From Phycisphaeraceae bacterium (lineage in GTDB: Bacteria; Planctomycetota; Phycisphaerae; Phycisphaerales; UBA1924): a DNA stretch of 64,000 nucleotides. The DNA is taken from positions 434,001-498,000 of the forward strand of contig JAHBXB010000001.1 of NCBI GenBank assembly GCA_019636655.1, in the 5' to 3' direction. Below the pieces are notes generated by a model. It saw only the letters and a program-made list of their open reading frames with translations, was not told the DNA's origin and made no database searches. Positions 52,455 through 61,562 of this stretch are shown here, piece after piece. Each line of letters starts with the position of its first letter. Position 1 is the first letter of the stretch. The translations under genes and the position numbers were made by a program.

Positions 52455-52901
52455 ATGGGAGCCTGCCTTACAACTCTTCACTCGATCCTGACGCCAGCCC
52501 AGGCGGGCGTGGATCGAGGGATGCCGACGGGCGTGCTGCTTGTACTGGTCGGCGGCATGATCGTGCTCGCGATCATCGGCGGGGTGGTCGTCATGGTCGT
52601 CCGGAACCGGCTGCTGGCCAAGTCGGATTCGCGCGCGGAGTCGGGTTCGATGCTCGACAGCCTTCGCCGGGCGAGGGATCGGGGCGAGATTTCCCCTGAT
52701 GAGTTCGACGCCGCGAGGAGCGCTTTGATCGCCCGGACGAGCTTCGGCGAGGGAGTCACCAAGCGCCCGGTGACCAGGAAGCCGTGGCAACCGGCCAGCA
52801 CGCCTGCCGACGAGCCGCGATCCCGCGTTGCACCCCCGGGCTTTGACCTCACGGGGGCGCCCCTCCCGCCAACGCCTCCGGAGGGGCCTGGTACCGAATA
52901 A
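52455..52901 (+). CDS. Small membrane protein with SHOCT-like motif
   Basis: 148 residues. A short N-terminus is followed by one strong membrane helix (VLLVLVGGMIVLAIIGGVVVMVV, residues about 26-48). Residues about 65-92 match the short SHOCT-like helix pair (MLDSLRRARDRGEISPDEFDAARSALI), a motif often found at the end of membrane or oligomerising proteins. The rest is Pro/Arg-rich, disordered. Start ATG 52455; it follows the unknown gene by 28 bases. Function unknown. Confidence 0.6.
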   Translation: MGACLTTLHSILTPAQAGVDRGMPTGVLLVLVGGMIVLAIIGGVVVMVVRNRLLAKSDSRAESGSMLDSLRRARDRGEISPDEFDAARSALIARTSFGEGVTKRPVTRKPWQPASTPADEPRSRVAPPGFDLTGAPLPPTPPEGPGTE

Positions 52902-53076
52902 CGGATAACAAAACTCGGACGCGCCGCGGCGGCTTTTCGGCGGCGAACGCCGCGCCTACCTTGCTCTCACGCGGACGAACCCCGGACTGCAGTGCAGGGA
53001 CCTTCGACGACCGCCGATACACTCAGACGTTCGTCTCCGGACCGAGACCGTTACCGGACTTTGTTGCGAGAACGCT

Positions 53077-54459
53077 ATGGCAAAGAACCGCCAGGATGAT
53101 TTCGATTCCAGCTCCCCCGGCTCTCGCGGCGATGCGCCCTCTGGCGGCGGCGGAGGAGGTGGTGGTGGGGGGGGAGGCGCAGGCGGTGGTGGCGGCGGCG
53201 GATTCAAGGGACGGAAGGTGACCACCTGTTCCTTCTGCGGCAAGACGAGCCGCGAGGTGGGCCCCATGGTCGAGGGTCCCAACGTCTACATCTGCTCGAA
53301 CTGCACCGACCTCTGCCAGAACATCTTCAAGCAGGAACGACGGAGAGTGTCCTCCCCCGGGGCGATGTTCTCCGAGGTCCCCGCGCCGCGACGGATCAAG
53401 GAGTTCCTGGACCAGTACGTCGTCGGTCAGGACATGGCCAAACGGGCCCTGTCCGTGGCCGTGCACTCGCACTACAAGCGGTTGCTGCACGCTGAGAAGG
53501 ACGAGACCGACGTCGAACTCGACAAGTCCAATATCCTGCTGATCGGCCCCACCGGCTCGGGCAAGACCCTCCTGGCTCGGACCTTGGCGCGGATCCTCAA
53601 TGTTCCCTTCGCCATCGGCGACGCGACCACGCTTACGGAAGCGGGCTACGTCGGCGAGGACGTCGAGAACCTGCTGCTCAAGCTCCTGCAGGCGGCCGAC
53701 TTCGACGTGGACGCAGCGCAGCGCGGCATTATCTACATCGACGAAATAGACAAGATCGGCAAGACCTCGAACAACGTCTCGATCACCCGCGACGTTTCGG
53801 GCGAGGGTGTCCAGCAATCGCTGCTGAAACTGCTCGAGGGCACGATCTCCAACGTCCCGCCGCAGGGCGGGCGCAAGCACCCCGAGCAGCAGTACATCCA
53901 GATGGACACGACGCACATCCTGTTCATCTGTGGTGGCACCTTCGTGGGTCTCGAGGACATCATCCGCCGCCGCATCGGCAAGAACCGCATCGGGTTCACC
54001 GTGGGAGACGGCGTGACGGACGAGGCCAGGACGCGGGCCGAGGTGCTGGGACAGGTCATCCCGGATGACCTCATCGAGTTCGGCATGATTCCCGAGTTTG
54101 TTGGGCGTCTCCCGATCATCGCCCCGCTCATGCCGCTGACGCTCGAGGCGATGATCAACATCCTGACCGAGCCGAAGAACGCCCTGATCCGTCAATACCA
54201 GCACATCTTCAAGCTGGAGAACGCCAAGCTGACGTTCACCAACGGCGCGCTCCGCGCAATCGCCGCCAGAGCGATGAAGCGTGAGACCGGGGCTCGCGCC
54301 CTCCGCGCCGTGCTTGAGGAGGTCATGCTCCCGCTGATGTATGAACTCCCCGACCGGGATCACGCCGGAGCGGAGTACATCATCGACGGCGACGATGTTG
54401 AGTCGGCGTCAACCCGACGGCTCGGTGACCTGCGGGTGAAGCGGAAGGAATCAGCCTGA
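53077..54459 (+). CDS. clpX: ATP-dependent Clp protease ATP-binding subunit ClpX with glycine-rich linker
   Basis: 460 residues. The N-terminal 22 residues are Ser/Gly-rich, then residues 23-42 are nearly pure glycine (19 of 20), then the zinc-binding domain C51-x2-C54 ... C73-x2-C76 ([16 protein letters not shown]). The AAA+ core has Walker A GPTGSGKT at 157-164, Walker [11 protein letters not shown], the pore loop [26 protein letters not shown], an IGF loop-like RIGFTV motif for ClpP docking, and sensor 2 in [11 protein letters not shown]. It unfolds tagged proteins for ClpP. The glycine stretch is absent in usual ClpX and is coded by GGC/GGT/GGG runs around 53143-53202. clpP is not in the window. 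Confidence 0.94.
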   Translation: MAKNRQDDFDSSSPGSRGDAPSGGGGGGGGGGGGAGGGGGGGFKGRKVTTCSFCGKTSREVGPMVEGPNVYICSNCTDLCQNIFKQERRRVSSPGAMFSEVPAPRRIKEFLDQYVVGQDMAKRALSVAVHSHYKRLLHAEKDETDVELDKSNILLIGPTGSGKTLLARTLARILNVPFAIGDATTLTEAGYVGEDVENLLLKLLQAADFDVDAAQRGIIYIDEIDKIGKTSNNVSITRDVSGEGVQQSLLKLLEGTISNVPPQGGRKHPEQQYIQMDTTHILFICGGTFVGLEDIIRRRIGKNRIGFTVGDGVTDEARTRAEVLGQVIPDDLIEFGMIPEFVGRLPIIAPLMPLTLEAMINILTEPKNALIRQYQHIFKLENAKLTFTNGALRAIAARAMKRETGARALRAVLEEVMLPLMYELPDRDHAGAEYIIDGDDVESASTRRLGDLRVKRKESA

Positions 54460-54474
54460 GTCGAGGTCGTGTCC

Positions 54475-55767
54475 CTAGTTGAGCGGGCGGCAGACCCACC
54501 CGGTCTTGCCGTCCACCTCGACGCTGGCGAGCACGTGGACCCTGACATCCGATTCCAGCAGGCCGCGAACGTCCCGCGGCTCATCGGTGAGCAGGTGCTG
54601 CACGACGCCGGACTCGGCCGTGACTCCTTTGACCGCCATGGCGATCAGCGAGGCATTTGCTGTTGCCCATGCCGAAGCACTCAGCAGCGACCCGGTCACG
54701 TCCCCCGCGCCCGCAGTTCTGTGACCAAGCGCGTGGAGGCTGCCGGATTCCCCTACGGCGAAGTCGATGCTCGGTGCACCCGGGCAGCGGATCGGGAGGG
54801 GCGTCAGCCCTGGAATGTGCCGTGCAAGAGACGCCGGTATTTCGGCCGTCGAGCGGTCTGTGGGTGCCGCGGCTGTATGGGGCACCGGGGGCTCGATGCG
54901 AGCGTCCTCATGCGTGTTCGGCGTTGAGCCGGCCACGGCAAGACCGATGAGATCCATGACGCGGTCGGCCCCACCCTCGACCTTTCCGCTGAACAGCATC
55001 GTCGACGATCGGCCGGGTTTGATCCTGGAAGCCCCCGGCGCTCTCCGAAGCGGACGTCGCACAAAGGTTCGAACGGCGCTCGAGATCTTCGAGTAGGCCT
55101 GGTCCGCGGCGTCGTCGGACGAACCCATCACCGCGACCCGCACCATCGCCCCCAACGGGCGTTCCGCCTCCAGTTCGGCGCCTTCGCCTCCAGCCAGGCG
55201 GGCAATCGCCCGGTAGGCACCGACGACCGCGACCTCGTCCGCGCTGGTCAGAAGCGTGACCCAGCGGACCTCGGGCCGCTGGGACAGCCCCGGCTCGTCG
55301 GTCTCGTCCGCCCGGATGATCCACCGGTCAGAGATCGCCGCGGCTTTGGCAAGAGCGTCCTCAATGCCCGTGCCCTGAATGCTGGTCGCACAACCGACCA
55401 ACTCGACGACAACGTGACCGCTGCGAACCTGCACAAAGCAGATCGTCGATTCCTCGGCCTCGGCGGCCGTGCGGGCATACTGCGACGCCCAGGCAGAGCC
55501 AAGCACCGGAAGGTGGCCCATGACCAGAAGCTCGATCCCCGCGGCCGCCTCCGACCCGTCGATTGCAGGTGACGGTCCGTCGGTTCGCTGCACTCCTCGG
55601 TTGGATCGTCCGCCCACTTCGCCGAGAAACAGGTCGGTCAGCGCGTCGTAAGCCTCCTCGGGCATGTCCCCGATACCCCAGTCGCGCTTCGGCGACACCG
55701 CCCCCCCGGGTCCGACTCGGCCGAGAATGTCCAGATCTCCCTCGTTCTTCGGCATCGTCGTGCTCAT
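54475..55767 (-). CDS. Unrecognised protein encoded next to the ParA-glycogen-binding fusion
   Basis: 430 residues, no family recognised. It reads as a Gly/Asp-rich N-terminus, then a globular core (GIELLVMGHLPVLGSAWASQYA ... ICFVQVRSGHVVVELVG; ADEVAVVGAYRAIARLAG; VRVAVMGSSDDAADQAYSKISSAVRTFV) of alternating strands and helices like a Rossmann-type fold, and a C-terminal part with SIDFAVGESGSLHALGHR. No P-loop, membrane helix or signal peptide is obvious. GGAGG is 6 bases before the ATG. It starts 35 bases after the ParA-like gene and is its only close neighbour in that direction, so it may be a partner (adaptor or regulator) of that ATPase. This is inference from position. Confidence 0.5.
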   Translation of the reverse strand: MSTTMPKNEGDLDILGRVGPGGAVSPKRDWGIGDMPEEAYDALTDLFLGEVGGRSNRGVQRTDGPSPAIDGSEAAAGIELLVMGHLPVLGSAWASQYARTAAEAEESTICFVQVRSGHVVVELVGCATSIQGTGIEDALAKAAAISDRWIIRADETDEPGLSQRPEVRWVTLLTSADEVAVVGAYRAIARLAGGEGAELEAERPLGAMVRVAVMGSSDDAADQAYSKISSAVRTFVRRPLRRAPGASRIKPGRSSTMLFSGKVEGGADRVMDLIGLAVAGSTPNTHEDARIEPPVPHTAAAPTDRSTAEIPASLARHIPGLTPLPIRCPGAPSIDFAVGESGSLHALGHRTAGAGDVTGSLLSASAWATANASLIAMAVKGVTAESGVVQHLLTDEPRDVRGLLESDVRVHVLASVEVDGKTGWVCRPLN

Positions 55768-55802
55768 GCGAGCCTCCGGCCCACCCCCTCGGGTCGTCCT
55801 CA

Positions 55803-57281
55803 TCAGTCCCTGCGGATGACGACCACGCTGTTCACGTCGCCGTACGGGTTCGTGACGGAAATCGGGTTGAACGGATCCGCCACCCAGCGCCCGTCGACCA
55901 CGAGGCGGTACTGAACGGTCCCAGTCCGCAGCGGCAGGCACAGCTCGAACACCCCGAGTTCGCGATTGAGGCGCATCACCGACGCCTCGGCGGACCACCC
56001 GTTGAAGTCACCCGCAATGCTGATGACTCGGCCGAGCGTTGCTGGTTGCACAAACCATACCCCCTCGCTATCCATGCTCACGCCCAGCTTGCGGGCAAGC
56101 CCTGTGGGGGTCTCGATGTGTGCTTGTTGGGCCGCGCGGTCCGGGGCCGCCGCAGGCTGGGGCGATGCGTGCGATACCGGGATCGACTCCGTGACAGGGC
56201 TGTCGCACTTGGCTTCGATAATGACCGATGGCGTTTCGCCAATCTGGATGGTTGGAATCGGTCCGCCCTTCGGGGCGAGCGATCGCTGGCGATCCACTCG
56301 CTTCTGGAGCTTCCGTGCCTTGTCCAACACGTCGGCCGAGCGGCTGGAAGCCTCGACTTCGGCTGGGCCCGGTACGCTCTCAGGGGCCGCGACTTCGAAT
56401 GCCAGCGCCTGCTCCGCCACGCCCGGAACGATGTGCACCGGGATCGGATCCTCGATCGGCGGCGAGATGAGCGGCGCCGCCAGCGTCCCATCACCGATGA
56501 GCCATGCTGCGAGCGCGGCGTAGTCCGCAGCGCCGACTGACCCGGGGGCGTACTCGCAGATCGGCTGCCCGAATGAGGCCGCCTCTTTCAGGCCGGGGTC
56601 AAGCCTGATGACGCACGGGGCAACCTTTCCCGGAAACCGCCGATGCAACTCCTCAAGCACGTCGCGGGCGAGAACCCCATCCTCGTCATGCATGGTTGCC
56701 AGGAGACGATACCTAGGGGATACACCCAGTCTCTTGGCAATCGACTTGATTGTGCTGATCTGCTTCCCAGCGCCCTGCAGCGCAAAGAACCCTGTTTCGA
56801 CCGGAATGAGCACCTCGTCGGCCGAGACCAGCGCGTTGTATGCCAGCAGGCCGATCGCCGGAGAACAGTCAACAAAGCAGTGTTGGTAGCCGCCGTGGGC
56901 GGCAAGGAGCTCCAAGGCGGCCTTCAGTCGGCCTTCGGCCCCTTCCATGCCAGCGAGCGAACCGCGAGGAGCCTCAAGCCCGGCAAGCTTCATCGTGCTC
57001 GGCGCCAGGTCGAGATTCCGGCCCACCCGCCACAGGAGCCGCGAAGGATCGATCGCCGTCCGCTTGGCACCGGGCTCACCGGAGGCAGCCAGCATCGCAT
57101 CGCCAATGGTCAGGTCGATGCGTTGCTCCGGGATCGCCAGCCCGGCGGCGCAGTGCCCCTGGGGATCCATGTCGACGAGCAGTGTCTTGCGACCCTCGGC
57201 CGCGAACGCACCGGCAAGATTGATCGCCGTTGTGGTCTTGCCACACCCGCCCTTCTGGTTGATGATCGCGATCGTTCTCAC
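55803..57281 (-). CDS. ParA/MinD-type ATPase fused to an AMPK-beta-like glycogen-binding domain (CBM48)
   Basis: 492 residues. Residues 1-260 are a ParA/MinD-like deviant Walker ATPase: KGGCGKTT at 10-17 with signature Lys10 and catalytic Lys15, LLVDMDPQGHCAAGL, and CFVDCSPAIGLLAYNAL. A linker follows (about 270-400). Residues 410-492 match the AMPK-beta glycogen-binding domain: IAGDFNGWS (Trp429) and VQYRLVVDGRWVADP (Trp466), then GDVNSVVVI. Both tryptophans that stack on glucose in AMPK are conserved. ParA-like ATPases place DNA or particles along the nucleoid or membrane; the fusion suggests that a polysaccharide, such as glycogen, is the cargo or the signal. GTG start with AGGGG before it; the ORF continues upstream only as low-quality sequence. 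Confidence 0.82.
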   Translation of the reverse strand: MRTIAIINQKGGCGKTTTAINLAGAFAAEGRKTLLVDMDPQGHCAAGLAIPEQRIDLTIGDAMLAASGEPGAKRTAIDPSRLLWRVGRNLDLAPSTMKLAGLEAPRGSLAGMEGAEGRLKAALELLAAHGGYQHCFVDCSPAIGLLAYNALVSADEVLIPVETGFFALQGAGKQISTIKSIAKRLGVSPRYRLLATMHDEDGVLARDVLEELHRRFPGKVAPCVIRLDPGLKEAASFGQPICEYAPGSVGAADYAALAAWLIGDGTLAAPLISPPIEDPIPVHIVPGVAEQALAFEVAAPESVPGPAEVEASSRSADVLDKARKLQKRVDRQRSLAPKGGPIPTIQIGETPSVIIEAKCDSPVTESIPVSHASPQPAAAPDRAAQQAHIETPTGLARKLGVSMDSEGVWFVQPATLGRVISIAGDFNGWSAEASVMRLNRELGVFELCLPLRTGTVQYRLVVDGRWVADPFNPISVTNPYGDVNSVVVIRRD

Positions 57282-57444
57282 GCGCCGCCCCTGCGTTCTT
57301 GGAGGTCCTCCCGTCTGGCCCGAGCCGGCGACCACAGTCACCAACGCGCACCTTCCGCGCCTCGCCCCGAAGTTATCGGGATCTTGCGGTCCGACCCTTG
57401 AAACAGGCGGGGCTGTCCATCGGACACCCGAGGCTGTGGACGGC

Positions 57445-58632
57445 TCATCCGCGAATCGAGTCGATCGCGAACGAGACCGCCTCCGCCGGCGGATCGGTGA
57501 CGACATGCACCTCCCCGGCACCGTCCGCGATCACGAGTCGGAGCTTGCCCCCCGCCACCTTCTTGTCGTCCAGCATCCGCTCGATCACGCGCGGCGTAGG
57601 CGCCAGGCCCATGATCCGGGTTGGCAATCCAACCCCGGATTCCCCCAGCAATGCCTCAAGCCGGGTCCGAAGGCCGGGCCTTACCCTTCCAAGCCGCTCA
57701 CCGAGCGACGCCGCGGCGAGCAAGCCGAGCCCAACCGCCTCCCCATGGGAGAGCCCAAGGTCGACCTGCGACTCCAGGGCGTGGGCGAAGGTATGGCCAA
57801 GATTCAGGCTCATTCGCCCCGGCCCTGCCGCGGCCGACTCCCGCTCGTCCTCCACCACCACGTTGGCCTTGACCTTGACGTTTCGTGCGACGAGCTCCGT
57901 CAGGATCCGGCTGTCCCGGCGATGAATCCCCGCGAGGGACGATTCCGTCCATGCGAGCAGACCGGGGTCCCCCCGTGCGGGAGCGAGCAGGCCGTGCTTG
58001 ACGCACTCAGCGAGCCCGCTTCGAAATGCGCGATCGGGGAGCGAGGCGAGAATGGCGACATCGCACACAATGAGCAGAGGTTGATGGATCACCCCTGCCA
58101 TGTTCTTTCGCAGCTCCTCCGAGTCGCCGCCATGCCGAGCCCGGACGTTTACGCCGGTCTTGCCGCCGACGCTGGCGTCGACCATCGCGAGCAGCGTCGT
58201 CGGTACGTTGATCCACGCGATCCCTCGTCGGTAGATCGCCGCGGCAAAGCCCGCGACATCCCCCAGGATTCCCCCGCCCAGGGCAACCAGGAGGTCAGAC
58301 CGCTCCAGCCCGGCTGCGACCAGCCCGGCGACGATCCGCTCGACGGTTGGAAACGATTTGGAATGTTCGTTGAGGTTCTCTCCGAGCGCCGTGGGCTTGA
58401 GTCCGGCGCGTCGCAGGGAATCGATCACGGCGGCAGAGTGTTCCGCGGGCACCCGCTCGTCATGCACCAGCGCGGACCGGCCCGCGGCCGACAGGAACCG
58501 GGCCCGCTCACCCACTTCCTGAACAAGCTCGGAACCGACAACGACGTCGTACGCTCGTTCGCCGAGTTCCACGCGGACAATGGTCCGGTCCGGACGAGCC
58601 TGGGCAGCCCGGTCATGCATGCGTTCGCTCAC
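57445..58632 (-). CDS. aroB: 3-dehydroquinate synthase
   Basis: 395 residues. NAD-binding and catalytic motifs of AroB are present: ALGGGILGDVAGFAAAIYRRG, PTTLLAMVDASVGGKTGVN, GLAECVKHGLL, LNLGHTFAHALE and LSHGEAVGLG, which include the zinc-binding Glu and His residues. The enzyme converts DAHP to 3-dehydroquinate, the second step of the shikimate pathway. The start GTG 58632 overlaps the stop of panD (GTGA), so it is coupled to it; an ATG at 58620 is another option. 163 bases separate it from the ParA-like gene downstream. Confidence 0.95.
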   Translation of the reverse strand: MSERMHDRAAQARPDRTIVRVELGERAYDVVVGSELVQEVGERARFLSAAGRSALVHDERVPAEHSAAVIDSLRRAGLKPTALGENLNEHSKSFPTVERIVAGLVAAGLERSDLLVALGGGILGDVAGFAAAIYRRGIAWINVPTTLLAMVDASVGGKTGVNVRARHGGDSEELRKNMAGVIHQPLLIVCDVAILASLPDRAFRSGLAECVKHGLLAPARGDPGLLAWTESSLAGIHRRDSRILTELVARNVKVKANVVVEDERESAAAGPGRMSLNLGHTFAHALESQVDLGLSHGEAVGLGLLAAASLGERLGRVRPGLRTRLEALLGESGVGLPTRIMGLAPTPRVIERMLDDKKVAGGKLRLVIADGAGEVHVVTDPPAEAVSFAIDSIRG

Positions 58633-58994
58633 TCGTACCGCATCACCCTGTCGACGGAGTTGTCGGGGTTCATGACCAGCACCGTCGGGCTGTGCTTGGC
58701 GTATTGGGCATCGTCGAGCAGCACATAGTGCATCACGATCAGGGGGTCGCCGACCTCGACCAGATGGGCCGCCGCGCCGTTGATCTCAATGGATCGCGAA
58801 CCAGGCTTGCCCCTGAGGATGTAGGTCTCGAAACGCTCGCCGTTGCGGCAGTTGGCGATCTCGACCGCGTCGCTCGGCCTCATTCCGCTCTGGGCCAGCA
58901 GTTCGGGGTCGATGGTGATCGAGCCGACGTAGTCGGGAAGTGCCGCCGTCACCACGGCCCGGTGCAGCTTGCTGTGAAGCACCTTGCGGAGCAT
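58629..58994 (-). CDS. panD: Aspartate 1-decarboxylase (pyruvoyl enzyme)
   Basis: 121 residues. The self-cleavage site Gly24-Ser25 is intact (YVGSITIDPELL); Ser25 becomes the pyruvoyl group that decarboxylates aspartate to beta-alanine for pantothenate and coenzyme A. Other active-site segments (RGKPGSRSIEINGAAAHL, DPLIVMHYVLL) are in place. Its ATG shares a base with the rsfS stop (TAATG) and its stop overlaps the aroB start, so rsfS-panD-aroB form one translationally coupled group. No other pantothenate gene is in the window. Confidence 0.96.
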   Translation of the reverse strand: MLRKVLHSKLHRAVVTAALPDYVGSITIDPELLAQSGMRPSDAVEIANCRNGERFETYILRGKPGSRSIEINGAAAHLVEVGDPLIVMHYVLLDDAQYAKHSPTVLVMNPDNSVDRVMRYE

Positions 58995-59515
58995 TATTCC
59001 TCGGCCTCCCGGCCATCATCCCCCCGGCGTCTCTCAGGCTTGCCCAAGCCGGCTCGATCACGGTTTCCCGCGACCTTCGAGCCGTCACCGGCACGCTCCC
59101 ATGCAACCCGCTCGGCCTCTCCCCACAGCATCTCCAGATCGTAGTGCGCACGGACGTTGGGCTCAAAGATGTGCACGACGACATCGACCATGTCGAGCAC
59201 AATCCACGTTGTCCGATCATCAATCGAGCGTCCAAAGACGCTGCTCCCGGTCTGGGCCGCGGCCTTCGCGACGTCGTCCGCGGCGCTCCGCATCTGGCGG
59301 TCGCTGGATCCGGATCCGATGACCAGAAAATCGGACACTTGGCTCAGCCTCCGGACATCCAGCACGACAACGTCCTCGCACTTGTCGTCGTGCAGCATCC
59401 GAGCGGCGTCAATCGCCAGGGCCTTCGCGGCGGCCTCGGCCTCCTCGTTCGGGGTGTAGACGATGCTGGCTTCAGGCGGTAGTTCGCCCGGGGATTCCCG
59501 GCGGTTGGTCGGCAT
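58994..59515 (-). CDS. rsfS: Ribosome silencing factor RsfS (Iojap family)
   Basis: 173 residues. The RsfS core is clear: LAIDAARMLHDDKCEDVVVLDVR, SDFLVIGSGSSDRQMRSAADDV and the signature WIVLDMVDVVVHIFEPNVRAHYDLEMLWGEAERV. It binds ribosomal protein uL14 of the large subunit and stops subunit joining in starvation. The C-terminal tail is basic and acidic, disordered (about 145-173). ATG 59515 is taken over the longer frame to 59551. A GT10-like gene starts divergently 57 bases away. Confidence 0.93.
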   Translation of the reverse strand: MPTNRRESPGELPPEASIVYTPNEEAEAAAKALAIDAARMLHDDKCEDVVVLDVRRLSQVSDFLVIGSGSSDRQMRSAADDVAKAAAQTGSSVFGRSIDDRTTWIVLDMVDVVVHIFEPNVRAHYDLEMLWGEAERVAWERAGDGSKVAGNRDRAGLGKPERRRGDDGREAEE

Positions 59516-59572
59516 CGGGGGAGCGTAGACCCGGGCCATCCAACCGACCATTCACCCGAGGTACTATCGGTC

Positions 59573-60568
59573 GTGACCCGAATGCCCGTCGCCAACAGAC
59601 CGCCCGCCTCAACCCGGCTCCGGACACTGGGGCTGTTTCTCGAACGGGATCACTTTGCCGATGAGTTGTGGAACCAGTGCGACGGCCCGATGGGCCGGGA
59701 CGGAGACCTGCAGATCCGATTCTCGGATCCCCACGCCGACCATGTTCTGGTCATGACCGGTCCCGTGCTGCCCAACGGGGGATCACGCCTCTCGAGGTGG
59801 CGGAAGCGATTAGCAAGGCTCCGCGGGGCCTCGGTCGCCGCGGCCAAGGCCCAGCACGCCTGGAAGAGGCTCGGCCTGCCCCGTGACAAAGTCACGGTCA
59901 TGTTCTACGAGCCTCCGGGGATCATCTCCGACGAGGTCTTTGAAGTGGCCCGGAGGCACGCATCGCGTGTGTTCGCCCCGGACCCGCGGGCGACCCATCC
60001 GATCGTCCTCCCGGCCACCTGGTGGATTCATGAGCCGCTTGCGAGCCTCAGGGAGCTGGAGGCGCCCACCCTGGAGTCGAAGCCGATCCCGCTCGCGGCG
60101 GTGTCCTCGGGCAAGGCCCTTATCCCTGGCCACGCCGAGCGCACCCGGTTTTTCGGACTGCTCCGGGAGGCAGGCATCCCGCTGGAACTCTTCGGCAAGG
60201 GCCTTCCTGCTGGGCTCAGCCCGCGCGGGCCGGTGCACGCCAAGTCCATGTGCTTCCGCCCCGCCCAGTTTGCGCTCGCCATCGAGAACTACGCCCAGGG
60301 TGACCTGTACGTTTCGGAGAAACTCTGGGACCCACTTCTGTGCTGGACCGTTCCGCTGTACTACGGCTCTCGCGCCGCCGATTCCATTATCCCGCCGGAG
60401 TCCTTCATCCGCCTCCCCGACCTTGGGGTCCGTGGAGTGGAGACCGTGCGGCAGGTCCTCTCGACTCCCGGTCTCTGGGAGGCAAGACTTCCGGCTCTCG
60501 CCGAGGCTCGGTGGCGCGCGCTGACGGACCTCAGGCTCGTCGTCTGGGCTCGGCGGACGCTTTTCTAG
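59573..60568 (+). CDS. Glycosyltransferase family 10-like (fucosyltransferase-type) protein
   Basis: 331 residues. The C-terminal half matches the GDP-sugar-binding region of family 10: FALAIENYAQGDLYVSEKLWDPLLCWTVPLYYGSR, where the family shows FENS...YVTEKL...G.VPVYYG, followed by PPESFIRL. The N-terminal half carries a stretch similar to the acceptor side (VMFYEPPGIISDEV). It likely adds fucose or a related sugar to a surface glycan or lipid. GTG start at 59573 with an alternative ATG 59582; no signal or anchor. It precedes the FkbM methyltransferase gene by 31 bases. Confidence 0.75.
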   Translation: MTRMPVANRPPASTRLRTLGLFLERDHFADELWNQCDGPMGRDGDLQIRFSDPHADHVLVMTGPVLPNGGSRLSRWRKRLARLRGASVAAAKAQHAWKRLGLPRDKVTVMFYEPPGIISDEVFEVARRHASRVFAPDPRATHPIVLPATWWIHEPLASLRELEAPTLESKPIPLAAVSSGKALIPGHAERTRFFGLLREAGIPLELFGKGLPAGLSPRGPVHAKSMCFRPAQFALAIENYAQGDLYVSEKLWDPLLCWTVPLYYGSRAADSIIPPESFIRLPDLGVRGVETVRQVLSTPGLWEARLPALAEARWRALTDLRLVVWARRTLF

Positions 60569-60599
60569 GGCGACCGCCCGGCGGCCCACAGGATTCCTC

Positions 60600-61542
60600 G
60601 TGACGACACCGCAACAGCCCGTGCCCCCCGATTCCGCGTTCGTGATGCCGCTCCTGCTGGTCATCGGCTCGGTGCTGCTCCTGATTCTCGTGGTGCTCCT
60701 GCTGCGGATGAGCAGGCTCGGTGCCCGCCTTCGCCGGTTCGATGCTCGCGTCAAGCGGGCAGAGGGCGATCTGCTCAGGACGCGCCGGAGCATCGGCGCT
60801 CTCCGCGTAGCACAGTCCCTCGCGGCCGCGGGCCGCGCTCCGGCGCTCCCGTTTCGGTTTGCATCGCAGTACGGTGAGGATCTGTTTCTCTACGATCTCT
60901 TTGAGGGAAAGACGGACGGCCTCTACATCGAAGTCGGCGCCTATGACGGATACACCTGCAGCGTGACCTACGCGTTTGAGGCGATGGGGTGGTCGGGCGT
61001 TCTGATCGAGGCCATTCCAGAGCGGTACAAGGCGTGCCTCGAACGGCGCCCGGGCAGTCAGGTCGCCCACGCCGCCCTCGGTCGACGAGGGTCCACCGGG
61101 AACACCACGTTCACCGTCGTCGGCGATGCGGGCGATCCCGGTTCGGAGATGCTCTCGTTCCTCTCAAAGAGCCCCGCCCACGCCCGGCTCCTGAAGCGCT
61201 CGAAGGCACCCCGCCGGGAGGTCACGGTCCCGCTGTCCACGATGGACGAGGTCCTTGCCGCCGCCGAGCGTGCGGCCCCGCCGGGACGGCCGTCGATCGC
61301 TGGTCGGCCGATCGACTTTGCCGTCGTCGACGTTGAGGGGGCCGAGATCGAGGTGTTCGAGGGCTTCGATCTCGAAGCCCGCCGCGTCCGAGTGCTCGTG
61401 GTTGAGGACATGGAGCCCCGGAATGCGGCAAGCCCCTCCGCGTACCTCTCGCGGCGGCATTACACCATTGCGGCGCGGGTCGGGGTGTCGAGCGTCTTCA
61501 TCCGGTCCGATGAGCCCGATCTCATCCGGCGAGCCCGCATGC

Positions 61543-61562
<20 letters not shown>
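60600..61562 (+). CDS. FkbM-family methyltransferase, membrane-anchored
   Basis: 320 residues. One N-terminal membrane helix (residues about 14-36, FVMPLLLVIGSVLLLILVVLLL) is followed by a coiled basic stretch and a SAM-dependent methyltransferase of the FkbM type: FASQYGEDLFLYDLF, YIEVGAYDGYTCSVTYAFEAMGW (glycine-rich SAM motif), VLIEAIPERYKACL and FAVVDVEGAEIEVFEGFDLE. FkbM enzymes O-methylate sugars or polyketides; with the GT10-like gene a role in decorating a glycan is likely. Its 3' end overlaps the convergent MFS gene by 20 bases. Confidence 0.88.
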
